Below are positions 8,001 to 13,030 of a stretch of DNA of 13,030 nucleotides, piece by piece (position 1 is the stretch's first letter; each line of letters begins with the position of its first letter). The stretch covers positions 1-13,030 of the forward strand of contig CAIKJM010000142.1 of assembly GCA_903827735.1 (NCBI GenBank), written 5' to 3'. Under the pieces are notes generated by a model. The model was not told where the DNA came from. It worked only from the letters and a program-made list of their open reading frames with translations, and did not search any database. A program made the position numbers and the translations under genes. The stretch is from an uncultured Rhodanobacter sp. (GTDB taxonomy: Bacteria > Pseudomonadota > Gammaproteobacteria > Xanthomonadales > Rhodanobacteraceae).

Positions 8001-8330
8001 ACGGCCAACTCGATTCTTGTCGTGAGCTTCTGCCGCGAGCGGCTGGCCATTCATGGCGATGCGGTGAAGGCCGCGATGGAAGCCGGTTTCACCCGCTTCC
8101 GCCCGGTCTGCATGACCGCGCTGGCGATGATCATGGGCATGCTGCCGATGGCCCTGAGCCACGAGCAAAACTCGCCGCTGGGCCGCGCCGTGATCGGTGG
8201 CCTGCTGTTCGCCACCTTTGCCACGCTGCTCTTCGTGCCGGTGATTTTCAGCCTCGTCCATGCGGGCGAAAAACACGCTGCTTCCACTGACCCCGTTCTG
8301 TTGCCCGGAGAAAATCCCCATGCCGCCTAA
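5088..8330 (+). CDS. RND efflux permease, HAE1-like inner-membrane subunit
   Basis: Predicted 1080 aa, the usual size of the drug/proton RND family. It has the twofold repeat: TM1 (about 13-31), a large periplasmic loop, TM2-6 (about 338-492), then TM7 (about 557-577), a second loop, and TM8-12 (about 904-1057). The N-terminus RPYTFVVLALVILIAGPLA..TPTDIFP is typical of AcrB/MdtB relatives. The TM4 motif GILVDDATVTIENI contains the proton-carrying Asp402/Asp403 pair. TM11 keeps Arg1003 and Thr1010 (TRFRPVCMT), matching AcrB Arg971 and Thr978. The TM10 motif GVATANSILVV has Ala973 where AcrB has Lys940. The cytoplasmic loop after TM6 is long and holds six His between 494 and 522. The start ATG 5088 has only GGA upstream. 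The stop lies 11 bases inside the adaptor gene, indicating coupling. The substrate is not predictable. Confidence 0.95.
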   Translation: MLGLVRLALSRPYTFVVLALVILIAGPLAALRTPTDIFPNIGIPVISVVWTYKGLPPNQMSGRVIYYYERTLTTSVNNIEHIESQSLPGAGVVKIFFQPGTDIRTATAQVTSISQTVVKQMPPGITPPLILNYNASTVPVLQMALSSKTLSESKIRDIAQNDVRTTLTSVDGVAIPTPYGGKQRQITMDLDPQALDAKGLSAQDVANALASQNQIIPVGTAKIGTYEYNVKLNNSPKAFEDLNNLPIKTINGATITIGQVAHVRDGSPPQNNVVRVDGKRAVLMPILKTGSASTLAVVAGVKKLMPLIEETMPPSLKISMLNDQSVFVKEAIASVAREGIIAALLTSVMILIFLGSWRSTLIIAVSIPLSILSAIALLSATGQTLNVMTLGGLALAVGILVDDATVTIENINWHLEQGKDVKTAILDGAAQIVTPAFVSLLCICIVFVPMFMLDGIAGFLFRPMALAVIFAMASSFVLSRTLVPTMAMFLLKPHVTEAGGGDHPEDGYINHHEGDQHKATRHVLVRRAIAFQLAFEHRFTQIRDGYYALLGAALAHRRLFIMGFLGFVLISFALVPFLGRDFFPDVDAGAIALHVRAPMGTRVEETAAEFDHIENAIREVIPANQLDTIIDNIGLPLSSVNLVYSNTGTIGPQDGDIQIALKEGHSPTADFVKTLREQLPKSFPGTEFAFLPADMTSQILNFGAPAPLDVSITGRDSTENEAYAMQIMKKLRSVPGIADVRLQQSTSYPQLNVHVDRTRADALGITERDVTNSMVASLAGSGQVAPAFWLDPKNGVSYAIVAATPQYKMDSMADLARLPVTSSSDKASQMLGGIASVTREPSAAVVSHYNILPSFDIYAAVQDRDLGAVSTDVNKVLAQFASTRPKGTLVTLRGQVGTMNEAFSGLLFGLLGAVVMIYLLIVVNFQSWLDPFVIITALPAALAGIVWMLFVSHTTLSVPALTGAIMCMGVATANSILVVSFCRERLAIHGDAVKAAMEAGFTRFRPVCMTALAMIMGMLPMALSHEQNSPLGRAVIGGLLFATFATLLFVPVIFSLVHAGEKHAASTDPVLLPGENPHAA

Positions 8331-9510
8331 CCACGAAGCCCCGGCGCAGCGCCCGCTGCGGCTGGGCCGCCCGATCGCCATCATTGTTGTCGTGGCTGTT
8401 CTGGCTACGGTGATCGGATTGGCCGTGCGTGCGCATGACTATCACCAGGTCGTCAGCTGGACGGACGCGCAGGAGCTACCCACGGTGCAGCTGGCGCCGG
8501 CCTCGGGCAAGGCAGACAGCCACGCAATGACGCTGCCCGGACGCATCGACGCGTGGATCAGCGCACCGATCCATGCGCGCGTCAGCGGGTATCTGAAAAG
8601 CTGGGACAAGGACATCGGCAGCACCGTCAAAGCGGGCGATACGCTGGGCATCATCGACACGCCCGAACTCGATCAGCAGTTCGAGCAGGCCAAGGCCGTG
8701 CTGGTACGCGCCAAGGCCGATCAACGTCTGGCAAAGGTCACCAGCCAGCGCTGGCAGCATCTGCTGAGCTCCAACTCGGTGTCCAAACAGGAGGCCGATG
8801 AAAAAAGCGGCGAAGCCGAGGTGGCCGCCGCCAACGTGCTCTCGGCGCAGGCCGATGTGGACCGTCTGGCCGCGCTGGAGTCGTTCAAGCACATCACCGC
8901 ACCCTTCAGCGGCACGGTCACCAGCCGCAATACTGACATCGGCGATCTGATCTCCACCAGCGACAGCAGCCCGGCCCTGTTCACCGTGGCCGATACCAGC
9001 AAAATGCGCCTTTATGTGCGCATACCGCAGGGCTATGCCGCATCGATCAAGCCCGGCATGACGGTCAACCTCAGCGTGCTGGAGCACCCGAGCCAGACCT
9101 ATAAGGCCACGCTGATCGGCTCGTCGGGCTCGGTCAATCAGGAATCCGGCGCGCTGCTGGCGCAGTTCGAGGCGCCCAACCCGAACGGTGAGCTGCTGCC
9201 GGGCGATTACGCCGAGGTGAGCCTGCCGATCACCGTGAACACGCATGTGATGACGGTGCCGTCGACCGTGCTGATTTTCCGCGCCGCCGGCCCGCAGATC
9301 GCGGTGCTGGGTGCGGACAATCGCGTGCAGCTGCAGGACATTCACATCGGCATGGACCTGGGCGATTCGCTGGAGATCGATCACGGCCTGCAGCCGGGCG
9401 ATCGCATCATCGACCATCCACCGGACTCGCTGTCGCAGGGTGACAAAGTGCAGCTGGCAAGCGCCGCGTCATCGGAAAAAACCGTCCCTGCCAAGCCAAA
9501 GCAGGGTTGA
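8320..9510 (+). CDS. RND efflux periplasmic adaptor (membrane fusion protein)
   Basis: Predicted 396 aa adaptor of the HlyD/AcrA type that bridges permease and outer-membrane channel. An N-terminal membrane anchor spans about 18-36 with no lipobox Cys, so it is anchored by the helix rather than by lipid. The split lipoyl domain is seen in IDAWISAPIHARVSGYL..VKAGDTLGIIDTPELD (about 75-118) and ITAPFSGTVTSRNTDIGDLI (about 191-211). Between them lies a helical hairpin (about 119-188) rich in Ala, Gln and Glu. Beta-barrel and membrane-proximal parts follow, ending with GLQPGDRII. The start ATG 8320 has GGAG nine bases upstream (8307-8310) and overlaps the permease stop by 11 bases. A longer frame exists upstream, but the anchor directly follows this ATG. 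Confidence 0.95.
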   Translation: MPPNHEAPAQRPLRLGRPIAIIVVVAVLATVIGLAVRAHDYHQVVSWTDAQELPTVQLAPASGKADSHAMTLPGRIDAWISAPIHARVSGYLKSWDKDIGSTVKAGDTLGIIDTPELDQQFEQAKAVLVRAKADQRLAKVTSQRWQHLLSSNSVSKQEADEKSGEAEVAAANVLSAQADVDRLAALESFKHITAPFSGTVTSRNTDIGDLISTSDSSPALFTVADTSKMRLYVRIPQGYAASIKPGMTVNLSVLEHPSQTYKATLIGSSGSVNQESGALLAQFEAPNPNGELLPGDYAEVSLPITVNTHVMTVPSTVLIFRAAGPQIAVLGADNRVQLQDIHIGMDLGDSLEIDHGLQPGDRIIDHPPDSLSQGDKVQLASAASSEKTVPAKPKQG

Positions 9511-9514
9511 TCCC

Positions 9515-11008
9515 ATGCACATCGAAACCCTCATGCAGACGCCGCTCTGGCGGAACGGCGCGAAGCGTGTCCTGGCAGCTGCAATGCTTACCGCATTGGC
9601 CGGCTGCTCGTTGGCTCCGACCTATCATCGGCCGACCATCGACGTGCCGGCCAGTTACAAGGAAGCGTCCGGTCTATGGACATCAGCCGCACCGGCCGAT
9701 ACGCAGTCGCGCGGCGACTGGTGGCAGATCTTCAAGGACAGTACGCTCGATGCGCTCGAGCAAAAGCTCGATGCCGGCAACCCGTCGCTGGCTGTGGCGC
9801 TTTCCCGCTACGACCGGGCGCATGCCTACGAAGGCCAGCTGCGCTCCGGACTTTTACCACACTTGGGTGTGGATGGCGGCCCCTCGAATAATCGCCAGTC
9901 GAACAATCGCCCTCTGCGCGGCAGCAACCAGCCCAACGAATACGACGCCAACACCGCGCAATTTTCGGCGGACTACGAGTTCGATTTCTGGGGCCGCGTG
10001 CGCAACGAGGTCGCTGCCGGCAATGCGGCGGCGCAGGCTGCCAGCGCCAATCTAGCTTCGGCCAAGCTGAGCCTGCAATCGCAGCTTGCCGATCTGTATA
10101 TCCAGCTGCGCGGATACGATATTCAGGCACATATCCTCAACGACTCGCTGGACGCTTATCGCAAGGGCCTGGTGCTGACACAGAACCGCATGGAAGGCGG
10201 TATCGCTTCGGGTCTGTCGGTAGCACGCGCCAAAACCCAGCTCTCCGACGCGCTGGCGCAGGCCGCCGAAGTGACCGCGCAGCGGGCGCTCACCGAACAT
10301 GCCATCGCCACTCTGATCGGCGTGCCGGCGTCGAAGTTTTCGCTACCAGCATCGGACGTGCAGATCGGACTGCCCGCGATTCCTGCCGAGGTTCCTTCCG
10401 TTCTGCTTCAACGTCGGCCGGATATCGCGGCCGCCGAGCGGCTCACCTTTGCCGCCAATGCCAATATCGGGGTGGCGCGCGCGGCGTTCTATCCGAGCTT
10501 CAGCCTTTCCGCGATGTTCGGCTGGCAAAACACCGGCAACGGCAGCCTGCTCACCGCGGGTAACCGCATGTGGGCATTGGGCCCTATCGGTGCATTGAGT
10601 CTCTTCGACGGCGGCCTGCGGCGCGCACGCGAGCGCGAGGCTAAGGCGAGCTTCGATGAAGCCGCTGGTCAGTACCGCGTCACTGTACTGACTGCGTTCC
10701 AGCAGGTGGAAGATAACCTGTCACTGCTGAGCAATCTCAGCCGCGAGGCGCACGACGAAGACGACGCTGCCGCATCCGCACAGGACGCCGCGACGATTGC
10801 AACCAACCGCTACAGCGAAGGCATCGTCAACTATCTGGACGTGGTCACGGCGCAGACCAGCTATCTCCAGGCCAAGCGCAATGCGGAACAGGTGCGTACG
10901 CGGCGACTGCAGGCCAGCGTCAATCTTATTCGCGCACTTGGCGGTGGCTGGAGCGACTCGGACATGAAAAAGCCGCCAACCGGGCAACCGGTGGCGGCTG
11001 TTCCATGA
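9515..11008 (+). CDS. Outer membrane efflux lipoprotein (OprM/NodT-type channel)
   Basis: Predicted 497 aa. The signal peptide ends in the lipobox LAGC with lipid-modified Cys31, followed by SLAPTYHRP as in OprM/NodT channels. The duplicated outer-membrane efflux repeats are recognisable: WWQIFKDSTLDALEQ.. in the first half, DYEFDFWGRVRNEV in the middle, RRPDIAAAERLTFAANANIGVARAAFYPSFSLSA in the second repeat, and ALGPIGALSLFDGGLRRARE and YSEGIVNYLDVVTAQ near the end. It forms the trimeric exit duct for the preceding permease and adaptor. ATG 9515 lies 4 bases after the adaptor stop with AGGG at 9503-9506. An in-frame ATG at 9533 would also leave a signal peptide. The last codons contain a hairpin that works as a terminator sequence for the convergent porin gene. 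Confidence 0.95.
   Translation: MHIETLMQTPLWRNGAKRVLAAAMLTALAGCSLAPTYHRPTIDVPASYKEASGLWTSAAPADTQSRGDWWQIFKDSTLDALEQKLDAGNPSLAVALSRYDRAHAYEGQLRSGLLPHLGVDGGPSNNRQSNNRPLRGSNQPNEYDANTAQFSADYEFDFWGRVRNEVAAGNAAAQAASANLASAKLSLQSQLADLYIQLRGYDIQAHILNDSLDAYRKGLVLTQNRMEGGIASGLSVARAKTQLSDALAQAAEVTAQRALTEHAIATLIGVPASKFSLPASDVQIGLPAIPAEVPSVLLQRRPDIAAAERLTFAANANIGVARAAFYPSFSLSAMFGWQNTGNGSLLTAGNRMWALGPIGALSLFDGGLRRAREREAKASFDEAAGQYRVTVLTAFQQVEDNLSLLSNLSREAHDEDDAAASAQDAATIATNRYSEGIVNYLDVVTAQTSYLQAKRNAEQVRTRRLQASVNLIRALGGGWSDSDMKKPPTGQPVAAVP
10971..10999 (-). terminator. Intrinsic terminator for the porin gene, inside the channel CDS
   Basis: AGCCGCC (10971-10977) and ACCGG (10979-10983) pair with CCGGT (10988-10992) and GGCGGCT (10993-10999), giving 12 base pairs with a single bulged base and a 4-base loop. 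On the - strand the stem runs straight into a TTTTT tract, the layout of a Rho-independent terminator. On the + strand no T-run follows. It therefore serves transcription arriving from the porin gene, about 170 bases past its stop codon. Confidence 0.65.
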
Positions 11009-11021
11009 TGCGTACAAAAGC

Positions 11022-11046
11022 AAACGGCGGGCCGTGCCCGCCGTTT
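11022..11046 (+). terminator. Terminator of the efflux operon, probably bidirectional
   Basis: An 11-bp perfect stem: AAACGGCGGGC (11022-11032), loop CGT, GCCCGCCGTTT (11036-11046), then TTCC on the + strand, 13 bases after the channel stop. On the - strand the stem is followed by a T-rich GCTTTTG, so it may also stop porin transcripts. The stem is strong and GC-rich but the + strand T-run is short. Confidence 0.75.
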
Positions 11047-11117
11047 TCCGTCCCTGGGTCGAACTCCTTTCCGATAACTCGTTACAGCTGAAGCCTGACA
11101 CACGCAGATGACATTTT

Positions 11118-11160
11118 CGAATCACCGCGATGACAGATCGGCTGCCACCGCGGTCATTCG
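11118..11160 (-). repeat. Imperfect inverted repeat in the porin 3' untranslated region
   Basis: CGAAT-C-ACCGCG (11118-11129) pairs with CGCGGT-C-ATTCG (11149-11160): 11 pairs with one C/C mismatch and a 19-base loop. It starts 10 bases after the porin stop. No T-run follows on either strand, so it is not a terminator itself. It may protect the mRNA 3' end. Confidence 0.35.
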
Positions 11161-11170
11161 TGAAACGCGA

Positions 11171-12517
11171 TCAGAACTTGTAGCTGAGCATCACGCGGTT
11201 ATACGTAAACGGCTGGTTACCCGGGTTCAGGTTGTTGATGCCGCCCGACGAACGCTCCCAGCGATCTCGGATCTGGAAGCCCTTCAGGAAACCGTCGAAG
11301 TTGTAGATGATGTCAAAGTAGGTGTCGTGGAAGCTGCCGTTCAAGTCGGTGGTGTACTTGGCGTACGCCGCGACCAGCTGCACTTTCTTGTCGAACAGGT
11401 CGTAGGAGAACTTGGCCTTGGCGGCATGGCCCGGACCAGCTTCCACCAGACCGCGAATCATCGAGGTGGTGTACAGCGGGTCGGTTGCGTAGCTGGCGGT
11501 ATACGGCGAGATAACCGAACCGTCGCCGATGGTCGAGCCACTTTCCTGCTCGACCTTGTTGTACATCAGGTCGAAGCGACCGTTCGGAATCACGACGCCG
11601 AGGTCAGCACCCCAGACGCGGCTCTTCACGTTGGTTCCGGCCACGCCATTGATCTTGAGCTTGTTCTCAACCAGCACGTTGCTGGAACCACCGCCGCTCT
11701 CGGTCAAACCCTGCAGACCGATGACCGGGTTAAAACCGGTGCCGGTGTCAAACACGTAGCTGCCGTCGGCATAACCCATGCGGGCGAAATCGAGGAAATC
11801 GTAGTACCAGCCCTGCGCCTTCAGACCACCGTTGAGATAGGTGGTACCCAACGCCCAAGTGCCGCTAGTCTGTTTTGCGGTCAGCGGCAGACCCTGATTG
11901 CCGCCATAGAGCGTGTCACCCTGGTACAGACTCGGATAATAGTTATTGTCGTTGAAATAATCGTCAGAGGTGCGGCTCTTATAGCTAAGCTCGCGGATAC
12001 CGATGATGTTCCAGCCAGCCATCGGCGTAAATATCGCGCTCAGCGCCTCGTACGAGTTCGGCAGCAGACGTCCGTCGCTGTTGCCCATCCACGGCGTATT
12101 CAAATACTGATAACCGGCTTTTGCCAGCACCCAGTCATTCTTGTACTGCAGATAGGCCTGGCTCAGCGCGGTCAGTGAGTCGCTGGCGCCCATCAGGGTG
12201 GTATCGACGCGCTTCGGGTTGTCAGCCAGCGAGCCCAGCGCATTCGCGCTGACCAGCGACGCACCCGCGCTGAAACCATCCAGCGAAGCCGTCTGTGCAT
12301 TCAAAAGAATCGAGCCGCCGAACGCGCGTGCGCTCGGCTTGGCCGCGACGTCATAGTCGTACGTGCGGTTGAAGTCGTACAGGCGAAGCTCACCGTCAAC
12401 ATGACCCTGCTTGAACAGATCGCTGAGGCTGTTGACGTCCGCATCATCGGCGTGCGCGCTGATGCTGAGTGTGCCGAGCACGGCAGCGATGGCTGCGGCG
12501 ACAATTTTGTTGCGCAT
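11171..12517 (-). CDS. OprD-family outer membrane porin
   Basis: Predicted 448 aa precursor. The signal peptide MRNKIVAAAIAAVLGTLSIS ends with AHA, and cleavage is likely before DDADV (after residue 23). The mature start DLFKQGHVDGELRLYDFNRTY and the later GFSAGASLVSANALG are the OprD-family opening strands. The chain alternates polar and hydrophobic residues and is Tyr/Gly/Asn-rich. It ends in LSYKF, with the terminal Phe expected for outer-membrane barrel insertion. The family forms 18-stranded channels for small organic anions, amino acids or similar solutes; the substrate here is not readable. ATG at 12517 was chosen over the upstream TTG/ATG codons (12538, 12535) because it begins the signal peptide and has GGAG at 12531-12528. 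The Pho box upstream suggests induction by phosphate starvation. The gene is convergent with the pump operon and probably monocistronic. Confidence 0.88.
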   Translation of the reverse strand: MRNKIVAAAIAAVLGTLSISAHADDADVNSLSDLFKQGHVDGELRLYDFNRTYDYDVAAKPSARAFGGSILLNAQTASLDGFSAGASLVSANALGSLADNPKRVDTTLMGASDSLTALSQAYLQYKNDWVLAKAGYQYLNTPWMGNSDGRLLPNSYEALSAIFTPMAGWNIIGIRELSYKSRTSDDYFNDNNYYPSLYQGDTLYGGNQGLPLTAKQTSGTWALGTTYLNGGLKAQGWYYDFLDFARMGYADGSYVFDTGTGFNPVIGLQGLTESGGGSSNVLVENKLKINGVAGTNVKSRVWGADLGVVIPNGRFDLMYNKVEQESGSTIGDGSVISPYTASYATDPLYTTSMIRGLVEAGPGHAAKAKFSYDLFDKKVQLVAAYAKYTTDLNGSFHDTYFDIIYNFDGFLKGFQIRDRWERSSGGINNLNPGNQPFTYNRVMLSYKF

Positions 12518-12558
12518 GATTGAGTAGCTCCGCATCAAGTTAGAAAAAATCGAACGAC

Positions 12559-12602
12559 GGGGCCGACACTCCCTCGTGTCTGTTAAATTGATTTAACGCC
12601 CC
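12559..12602 (-). promoter_or_regulatory. Structured leader upstream of the porin: three-way junction or operator
   Basis: Three nested pairings tile this stretch almost without spare bases. The outer stem is GGGGC (12559-12563) with GCCCC (12598-12602). Inner hairpin one is GACAC (12565-12569) with GTGTC (12576-12580). Inner hairpin two is the perfect palindrome GTTAAAT (12582-12588), TG, ATTTAAC (12591-12597). It lies between the predicted promoter and the porin start, 41 bases upstream of the ATG. A run of six T on the porin strand (12549-12544) begins 9 bases past the stem, too far for a normal terminator. The AT-rich palindrome could instead be a DNA operator. Confidence 0.4.
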
Positions 12603-12640
12603 ATCTCGGAGCGCAGCATGCCGTGCATGCATGACGCTCG

Positions 12641-12646
12641 CGTATA
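12641..12646 (-). promoter_or_regulatory. Candidate -10 of the porin promoter
   Basis: Read on the - strand the hexamer is TATACG, located just after the Pho box half-sites where a Pho-dependent promoter would have its -10. The spacing of 6 bases from the second half-site is shorter than in E. coli phoA (about 11), so the exact -10 is uncertain. It predicts transcription starting near 12634 and a leader of about 115 bases. Confidence 0.4.
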
Positions 12647-12648
12647 CA

Positions 12649-12670
12649 AATGATGACAGTTAGATGACAC
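12649..12670 (-). promoter_or_regulatory. Pho box (PhoB binding site) upstream of the porin gene
   Basis: On the - strand the site reads GTGTCAT-CTAA-CTGTCAT-CATT. These are two 7-base half-sites (12664-12670, one mismatch; 12653-12659, perfect match to CTGTCAT), each followed by a 4-base spacer, with the 11-bp periodicity of the classical PhoB site. The orientation points to the porin gene, whose ATG is about 135 bases away. No PhoB gene is in the window; the OmpR-type regulator at 2801 looks like a different branch. Confidence 0.7.
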
Positions 12671-12884
12671 TGAACGCTACCTGTGCAGCCTGCCTGCGGC
12701 AAATAGCGACAATCGGAACGCGAACGGTCGCCACCTGGAAGCATCAGCGGCGGCGACTCCATGGTGACTCGACGAGATGTCCGAGCAATGACAGGCGCCG
12801 CATGAATTAGCGATGTCACACGACGACGCGTCTCTAGGCATAGCCGTTGCGGCGCGTAACCGCTCGGGCGAGCAAAAACAGCAA

Positions 12885-12893
12885 TGCTATGCT
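12885..12893 (+). promoter_or_regulatory. Extended -10 promoter element of rnt
   Basis: TGC-TATGCT is an extended -10 (TGn plus hexamer) ending 7 bases before the rnt ATG at 12901. No clear -35 is present, which extended -10 promoters can tolerate. The expected transcription start falls at about 12899-12901, at or next to the ATG. The stretch 12671-12884 between the Pho box and this element shows no further gene or clear motif. Confidence 0.4.
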
Positions 12894-12900
12894 TTGCGCT

Positions 12901-13030
12901 ATGCCTTATAGCCCGCTTACCTCTCCTGCACGCATGGCGGAACGCTTCCGCGGTTTCCTACCCGTGGTTGTCGATGTCGAGACCGGCGGATTCGACGCGG
13001 AACACGATGCCCTGCTGGAAATCGCCGCCG
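12901..13030 (+). CDS. rnt: Ribonuclease T, 3' end outside window
   Basis: The first 43 codons are present before the window ends. ERFRGFLPVVVDVETGGFD and DALLEIAA match the N-terminus of E. coli RNase T (DRFRGFYPVVIDVETAGFN..DALLEIAA). Asp25 and Glu27 of the DVET motif are the first metal-binding acidic residues of the DEDD exonuclease fold. RNase T is a homodimeric 3'-5' exoribonuclease that trims tRNA CCA ends, 5S and 23S rRNA. ATG 12901 has no Shine-Dalgarno sequence. An in-frame ATG at 12889 is possible but overlaps the -10-like element, and ATG 12934 would be the latest start before the conserved core. The gene is divergent from the porin gene across a 383-base intergenic region. Confidence 0.95.
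   Translation, partial: MPYSPLTSPARMAERFRGFLPVVVDVETGGFDAEHDALLEIAA

Noticed and set aside
11107..11135. Two GATGACA copies 22 bp apart resembling Pho half-sites in the porin 3' region
   Set aside because: The middle 11-bp unit does not match, no promoter follows, and the location downstream of the porin makes a PhoB role unlikely.
11108..12178. 356-codon open frame on the + strand opposite the porin
   Set aside because: It is entirely antisense to a well-supported porin with signal peptide and barrel features. The translation is Val/Arg/Gln-rich with no recognisable domain, as expected for a high-GC shadow frame.
12565..12580. GACAC/GTGTC hairpin as a transcription terminator or attenuator by itself
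   Set aside because: The stem is only 5 bp and the T-run is more than 10 bases away, so it does not fit an intrinsic terminator; kept only as part of the larger leader fold.
12583..12819. 78-codon - strand frame upstream of the porin
   Set aside because: It runs through the Pho box and predicted promoter, has no ribosome site and no recognisable similarity; treated as intergenic.
1..13030. Mobile element, CRISPR, toxin-antitoxin or defence system
   Set aside because: I found no transposase, integrase, repeat-spacer array, tRNA or flanking direct repeats, and every major frame fits a known chromosomal family.

Overview
The window is about 13 kb of high-GC gammaproteobacterial chromosome. Tight gene packing, the nudJ-mnmA-hflD order, and the RNase T and HflD sequences fit Xanthomonadales, most likely a Rhodanobacteraceae member (Dyella/Rhodanobacter/Frateuria type). 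That placement is inferred from sequence feel and gene order; no search was run. No tRNA, rRNA, CRISPR array, insertion sequence or phage gene is visible.

Region 1 (1-2681, + strand) is housekeeping. It holds the 3' part of a NudJ-like Nudix phosphatase, mnmA (tRNA 2-thiouridylase) starting in an ATGA overlap, and hflD. These match the E. coli nudJ-mnmA-hflD block, but purB, the next gene in E. coli, is replaced by a small four-helix PsiE-family membrane protein.

Region 2 (2801-11008, + strand) is a self-contained efflux locus. An OmpR/PhoB-type response regulator and a QseC-like sensor kinase are followed by a complete RND tripartite pump in the order inner-membrane permease, periplasmic adaptor, outer-membrane lipoprotein channel. 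The three pump genes are tightly coupled (an 11-base overlap, then a 4-base gap). The two-component pair probably senses the signal that switches on the pump. The permease keeps the TM4 Asp-Asp pair but has Ala where AcrB has the TM10 Lys, and it carries a His-rich cytoplasmic loop.

Region 3 (10971-12517, mainly - strand) is a convergent OprD-family porin gene. Two strong hairpins separate it from the pump operon. One is a bidirectional-looking terminator between the genes. The other lies inside the last codons of the channel gene and has its T-run on the porin strand. Upstream of the porin is a near-canonical Pho box (two CTGTCAT-type half-sites 11 bp apart) with a -10-like element. It is followed by a leader that can fold into a neatly tiled three-way junction. 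The porin is therefore predicted to be phosphate-starvation induced.

Region 4 (12901-13030) is the start of rnt (RNase T), running off the window, with an extended -10 placed so that its mRNA could be leaderless. The observations most worth following are the Pho-controlled porin with its structured leader, the porin terminator embedded in the pump gene, and the unusual proton-relay composition of the RND permease. I see no clear evidence of a wholly new type of system.
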